A stretch of DNA of 64,000 nucleotides, from assembly GCA_037141055.1 (NCBI GenBank), contig JBAXDH010000002.1, forward strand, positions 20,923 to 84,922. The letters run 5' to 3'. Below, one piece after another: positions 61,448 through 64,000 of this stretch. Under the pieces are notes generated by a model that ran no database searches, was not told the origin of the DNA, and saw only the letters and a list, made by a program, of their open reading frames with translations. The first letter of the stretch is position 1. Each line of letters begins with the position of its first letter. Both the position numbers and the translations under genes were made by a program. The stretch comes from CAIVAT01 sp037141055 (GTDB lineage Bacteria > Bacteroidota > Bacteroidia > Bacteroidales > FEN-979).

Positions 61448-62751
61448 GAGATTTCAATCCTTACTTTTTTGTTCTTGATTTTTTCATTCCGGATCAGTTT
61501 TAAAACTGTTTCAATTTTATCGTTGTGCATGGCTGCGTACGATGTATGGTCCAGCACTTCAACCAGTCCCAGTTCTTCCTTTGCCAGCTTGCCTTTTTGG
61601 AGCAGCATGCCGACAATATCCATTTTGTTGATCTTTTCCTTTTTCCCGGCTGCAATATAGAGCGTGCGCCACGGGGACTTTTCGGGAAGAGTTAACTTCG
61701 CTGGCAGATCCTCTTCCTCCGGGGTTTCCCTGATGAACGGGGGCAGGTGATCGTTGACGGCAAGGAGCAGGTATGCGGTTCCCGAGGCATTCATTCTCGC
61801 AGTTCTTCCATTCCGGTGGGTGAAGATATCCAGTGAGCCCGGCAACTGGTAATGGATTACCGCCTCAATCTCCGGGATGTCAAGCCCGCGCGAAGCAAGG
61901 TCGGTGGTGATCAAAATCCGGTGGCTCCCGTTCCTGAACTTGATCAGTGAACGTTCCCGCTCTTCCTGCTCCATTCCCCCGTGAAAAATGCCATGCGCCA
62001 GTCCCTTATCCTTCAGCAGAAGACTGATGCGTTCAACCGCCTCCCTGTGATTGCAGAAAACCAGCGCCGGCCTGTTTTGCAGTTTGCAGACCAGGGCAAA
62101 TAATATCTGTAGCTTGTCCGCATCCGCAGCTCTCACGTACTTAACCTTCAGCGCGGCAGTAGTTGGGGCTTCCTCCGCCAGGTAATCAAGAATCACAGGT
62201 TTTTTTACTCCCGTGAAGGAAGGGATATCCTTCATGTTTGTCGCGGATGTCAGGATTCGCTGATGAAGATTCTTCAGCTGCGAAATGATGTACGACATCT
62301 CCTCCTTAAACCCGAACTCCAGCGATTTGTCAAATTCGTCCAGTACCAGCGTGCGTATGCTGCCGGTTTCCAGGTACTCATTCCGGATATGCCATGATAT
62401 GCGGCCGGGTGTACCGACAAGAACGGCCGGCGGATGGGCCAGGTTGTTTTTTTCCGTTTTAGAGGCATGTCCGCCATAAAAGCAATTCACTTTAAAACCG
62501 GTATTCATCTGTTTGAAAACCTGTTCGATCTGCATTGCCAATTCCCGTGACGGCACCAGGATCAAAGCCTGTACGCCGGGATGGGCGGCATTCAAACTCC
62601 TTAATACCGGGATCAGGAAGGCAAGCGTTTTTCCGGAGCCTGTCGGAGACAGGAGAACCAGGCCGGGGGCAGATTTTGCCGCTTTTATCGCAGCTTCCTG
62701 CATGCCGGTCAGGGAGGCGATTTTCAGGTTCTCCAGTATTTTTGGGATCAT
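61363..62751 (-). CDS. DEAD-box RNA helicase
   Basis: A 462-residue helicase. Motif I is SPTGSGKT (Lys41), motif Ia PSRELAMQ, motif II reads DEFD in place of DEAD, motif III SATN, and motif VI HRNGRTAR. The C-terminal domain after residue 350 is short, with a DbpA-like pattern (KKEKINKMDIVGMLLQKG, KVRIEIS). The natural end seems to be near KVRIEIS; the last 28 residues (hydrophobic, F- and S-rich) overlap the lysine-rich gene on the other strand. It probably acts in rRNA processing or ribosome assembly. Confidence 0.9.
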   Translation of the reverse strand: MIPKILENLKIASLTGMQEAAIKAAKSAPGLVLLSPTGSGKTLAFLIPVLRSLNAAHPGVQALILVPSRELAMQIEQVFKQMNTGFKVNCFYGGHASKTEKNNLAHPPAVLVGTPGRISWHIRNEYLETGSIRTLVLDEFDKSLEFGFKEEMSYIISQLKNLHQRILTSATNMKDIPSFTGVKKPVILDYLAEEAPTTAALKVKYVRAADADKLQILFALVCKLQNRPALVFCNHREAVERISLLLKDKGLAHGIFHGGMEQEERERSLIKFRNGSHRILITTDLASRGLDIPEIEAVIHYQLPGSLDIFTHRNGRTARMNASGTAYLLLAVNDHLPPFIRETPEEEDLPAKLTLPEKSPWRTLYIAAGKKEKINKMDIVGMLLQKGKLAKEELGLVEVLDHTSYAAMHNDKIETVLKLIRNEKIKNKKVRIEISYFLAFFSFFSSLFSFSVLVGSFLASFF

Positions 62752-62766
62752 TCCGTAATTTTAGAT

Positions 62767-62774
62767 CAAAATTA
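62767..62774 (-). promoter_or_regulatory. Promoter core (TAATTTTG) for the helicase gene
   Basis: Exact TAnnTTTG match 15 bases before the helicase ATG. No matching -33 TTG. Confidence 0.4.
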
Positions 62775-62828
62775 GCAATAATAACCGAACCCTTGTCATC
62801 CGGTTGCTGCATTGAAATACCTATTTAT

Positions 62829-62836
62829 TATATTTG
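62829..62836 (+). promoter_or_regulatory. Promoter core (TATATTTG) for thiL
   Basis: Exact TAnnTTTG match with a TTG at 62804-62806, 22 bases upstream. The thiL start is 57 bases downstream. Confidence 0.5.
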
Positions 62837-62893
62837 CAAAAAACGCACCTTCAACAGCGTTGCCGTACCCTGGTTCACAGGGTTTACCCGTAA

Positions 62894-63970
62894 ATGATTA
62901 TGTTTGAAAAAAAAGATAAAAAATCCGCAGAACCCGGTCCGAAGCTGACCTCGCTCGCTGAGCTGGGTGAGTTTGGCCTCATTGAGCGGCTTACAAAAAA
63001 GGTGAAGCATTATCACCCTGAAACACTGAAGGGCATTGGCGATGATGCAGCGGTAATCGATGCAGGGAACAGCGTCATCCTGCTTTCAACCGACCTGCTG
63101 GTGGAGGGGATTCATTTTGACCTCACCTACATGCCATTCAGGCACCTTGGCTACAAATCGGCCGTGGTTAACATTTCGGACATTGCCGCCATGAACGGCG
63201 TTCCAAAGCAAATGACAGTATCGCTGGCTGTTTCAAGCCGGTTTTCGGCCGAAGCGCTCGACGAACTTTATGCCGGTATCCTGATGGCCTGTGATAAGTA
63301 CAAAGTTGACCTGGTTGGTGGTGATACCAGTTCGAACGTTAAAGGGCTGACAATTTCTGTTTCAATCATCGGAGAGGCGCAAAAAGAAGAGGTTGTTTAT
63401 CGCAACGGCGCCAAACCCGGCGATTTGCTGTGTGTTACCGGCGACCTTGGCAGCGCATATATCGGCCTGCTGATTCTTGAACGGGAAAAGTCGGTGTTCC
63501 AGGTTGACCCGAACATGCAACCCGAACTCACTGGTTTTGATTACCAGATTGGCCGCCAGTTAAGGCCGGAAGCCCGGACAGACATCCGCAACCTGCTGCT
63601 GGGCATTGGCGTCAGGCCGACTTCCATGATCGATATTTCCGACGGACTCGCATCGGAAGTCCTGCATATCTGCAAACAATCCGGCGTTGGTTGCAAACTC
63701 TTTGAAGCAAAAATCCCCATTGATGAGCATACCCGTGAAATTTCTAAAGAATACAAGATCATTCCAAGTGTTGCCGCGCTGAGCGGCGGCGAGGATTATG
63801 AGCTCCTTTTCACCGTAAGGCAGGAGGATTATGAAAAGATAAGGGATGTTGCCGGGATCAGCATTATCGGCCACATGACCGCTGCCCCGGAAGGGAAAAC
63901 GATGATAACACCCGACGGGAAATCCATCCCGTTAACCGCACAGGGCTGGGACGGGATGAAGGCCAAATGA
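62894..63970 (+). CDS. thiL: Thiamine-monophosphate kinase
   Basis: A 358-residue ATP-dependent kinase that makes thiamine diphosphate, the cofactor of DXS encoded elsewhere in this window. It shows SLAELGEFGLIERL, the metal-binding GIGDDAAVID, STDLLVEGIHFDL, VGGDTSSNVKGLTISVSIIG and the C-terminal MIDISDGLASEVLHI with SGGEDYELLFT. The start is ATG at 62894, with a second ATG two codons later. No other thiamine gene is adjacent. A GC-rich element follows its stop codon. Confidence 0.94.
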   Translation: MIMFEKKDKKSAEPGPKLTSLAELGEFGLIERLTKKVKHYHPETLKGIGDDAAVIDAGNSVILLSTDLLVEGIHFDLTYMPFRHLGYKSAVVNISDIAAMNGVPKQMTVSLAVSSRFSAEALDELYAGILMACDKYKVDLVGGDTSSNVKGLTISVSIIGEAQKEEVVYRNGAKPGDLLCVTGDLGSAYIGLLILEREKSVFQVDPNMQPELTGFDYQIGRQLRPEARTDIRNLLLGIGVRPTSMIDISDGLASEVLHICKQSGVGCKLFEAKIPIDEHTREISKEYKIIPSVAALSGGEDYELLFTVRQEDYEKIRDVAGISIIGHMTAAPEGKTMITPDGKSIPLTAQGWDGMKAK

Positions 63971-64000
63971 CCTCTCCCCCGGCCCCTCCCCTTGAAGGGG
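63971..64000. repeat. GC-rich repeat after thiL, cut by the window edge
   Basis: CCTCTCCCCCGGCCCCTCCC followed by a CCCCTT-GA-AGGGG hairpin. It is related to the elements at 58181 and 59016 in the suf operon. Confidence 0.6.

Overview
The window looks like chromosomal DNA of an uncultured or environmental member of the Bacteroidota, probably close to Bacteroidales. The grounds are: many proteins ending in a type IX secretion (T9SS) C-terminal sorting domain; Bacteroidota-typical families (Omp28, DUF6029, BACON, DUF3127, DUF4143, ORF6N, paired PadR/PspC); start codons with no clear Shine-Dalgarno sequence; and repeated matches to the Bacteroidota promoter core TAnnTTTG, some with a TTG/TTTG about 19-20 bp upstream. 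I saw no rRNA, tRNA, CRISPR array, prophage or intact insertion sequence.

Layout. 1-1625 is the 5' part of a secreted papain-like protease that leaves the window on the left. 2188-5827 is a three-gene acyl-CoA (probably propionyl-CoA) carboxylase operon. 6-15 kb holds envelope genes: a compact PBP4-like carboxypeptidase, a DUF1295 membrane enzyme, an MsbA-type ABC exporter, an outer-membrane barrel, a Rhesus-type ammonium channel, rbfA, a methyltransferase and a LolC/E-like permease. 15-23 kb is a surface-protein region: a C25 (gingipain-like) protease faces a co-directional set of TlpA-like thioredoxin, DUF6029 barrel, two Omp28-like proteins and a cysteine-rich T9SS protein. 22.8-25 kb holds manA, a LOG-family protein and a small P-loop kinase. 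25-31.7 kb holds two very large T9SS substrates, an M6 metalloprotease and an Asp-box propeller with four BACON repeats. 31.8-40.7 kb is mixed metabolism and transport plus another T9SS propeller. 40.7-49.5 kb holds dxs, sufT, a TPR membrane protein, sufE, a PadR/PspC pair and sufS. 49.7-55 kb holds an M16 protease and a small accessory patch (DUF4143 ATPase, ORF6N protein). 55-64 kb holds sufBCD followed by a membrane-anchored MutS-like ATPase, DUF3127, a DEAD-box helicase and thiL.

How the genes fit together. The SUF iron-sulfur pathway is nearly complete but split over four loci (sufT, sufE, sufS, sufBCD). At least six proteins are T9SS cargo and four different extracytoplasmic protease families occur (C1-like, C25, M6, M16), which fits a protein-degrading lifestyle. 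The best candidate for an undescribed system is the 17.6-22.7 kb set, read here as a possible envelope-to-surface thiol/disulfide module. The most unusual DNA-level feature is a collection of short-period (7-9 bp) tandem repeats, mostly intergenic and often starting directly after a stop codon, with one inside a permease gene.
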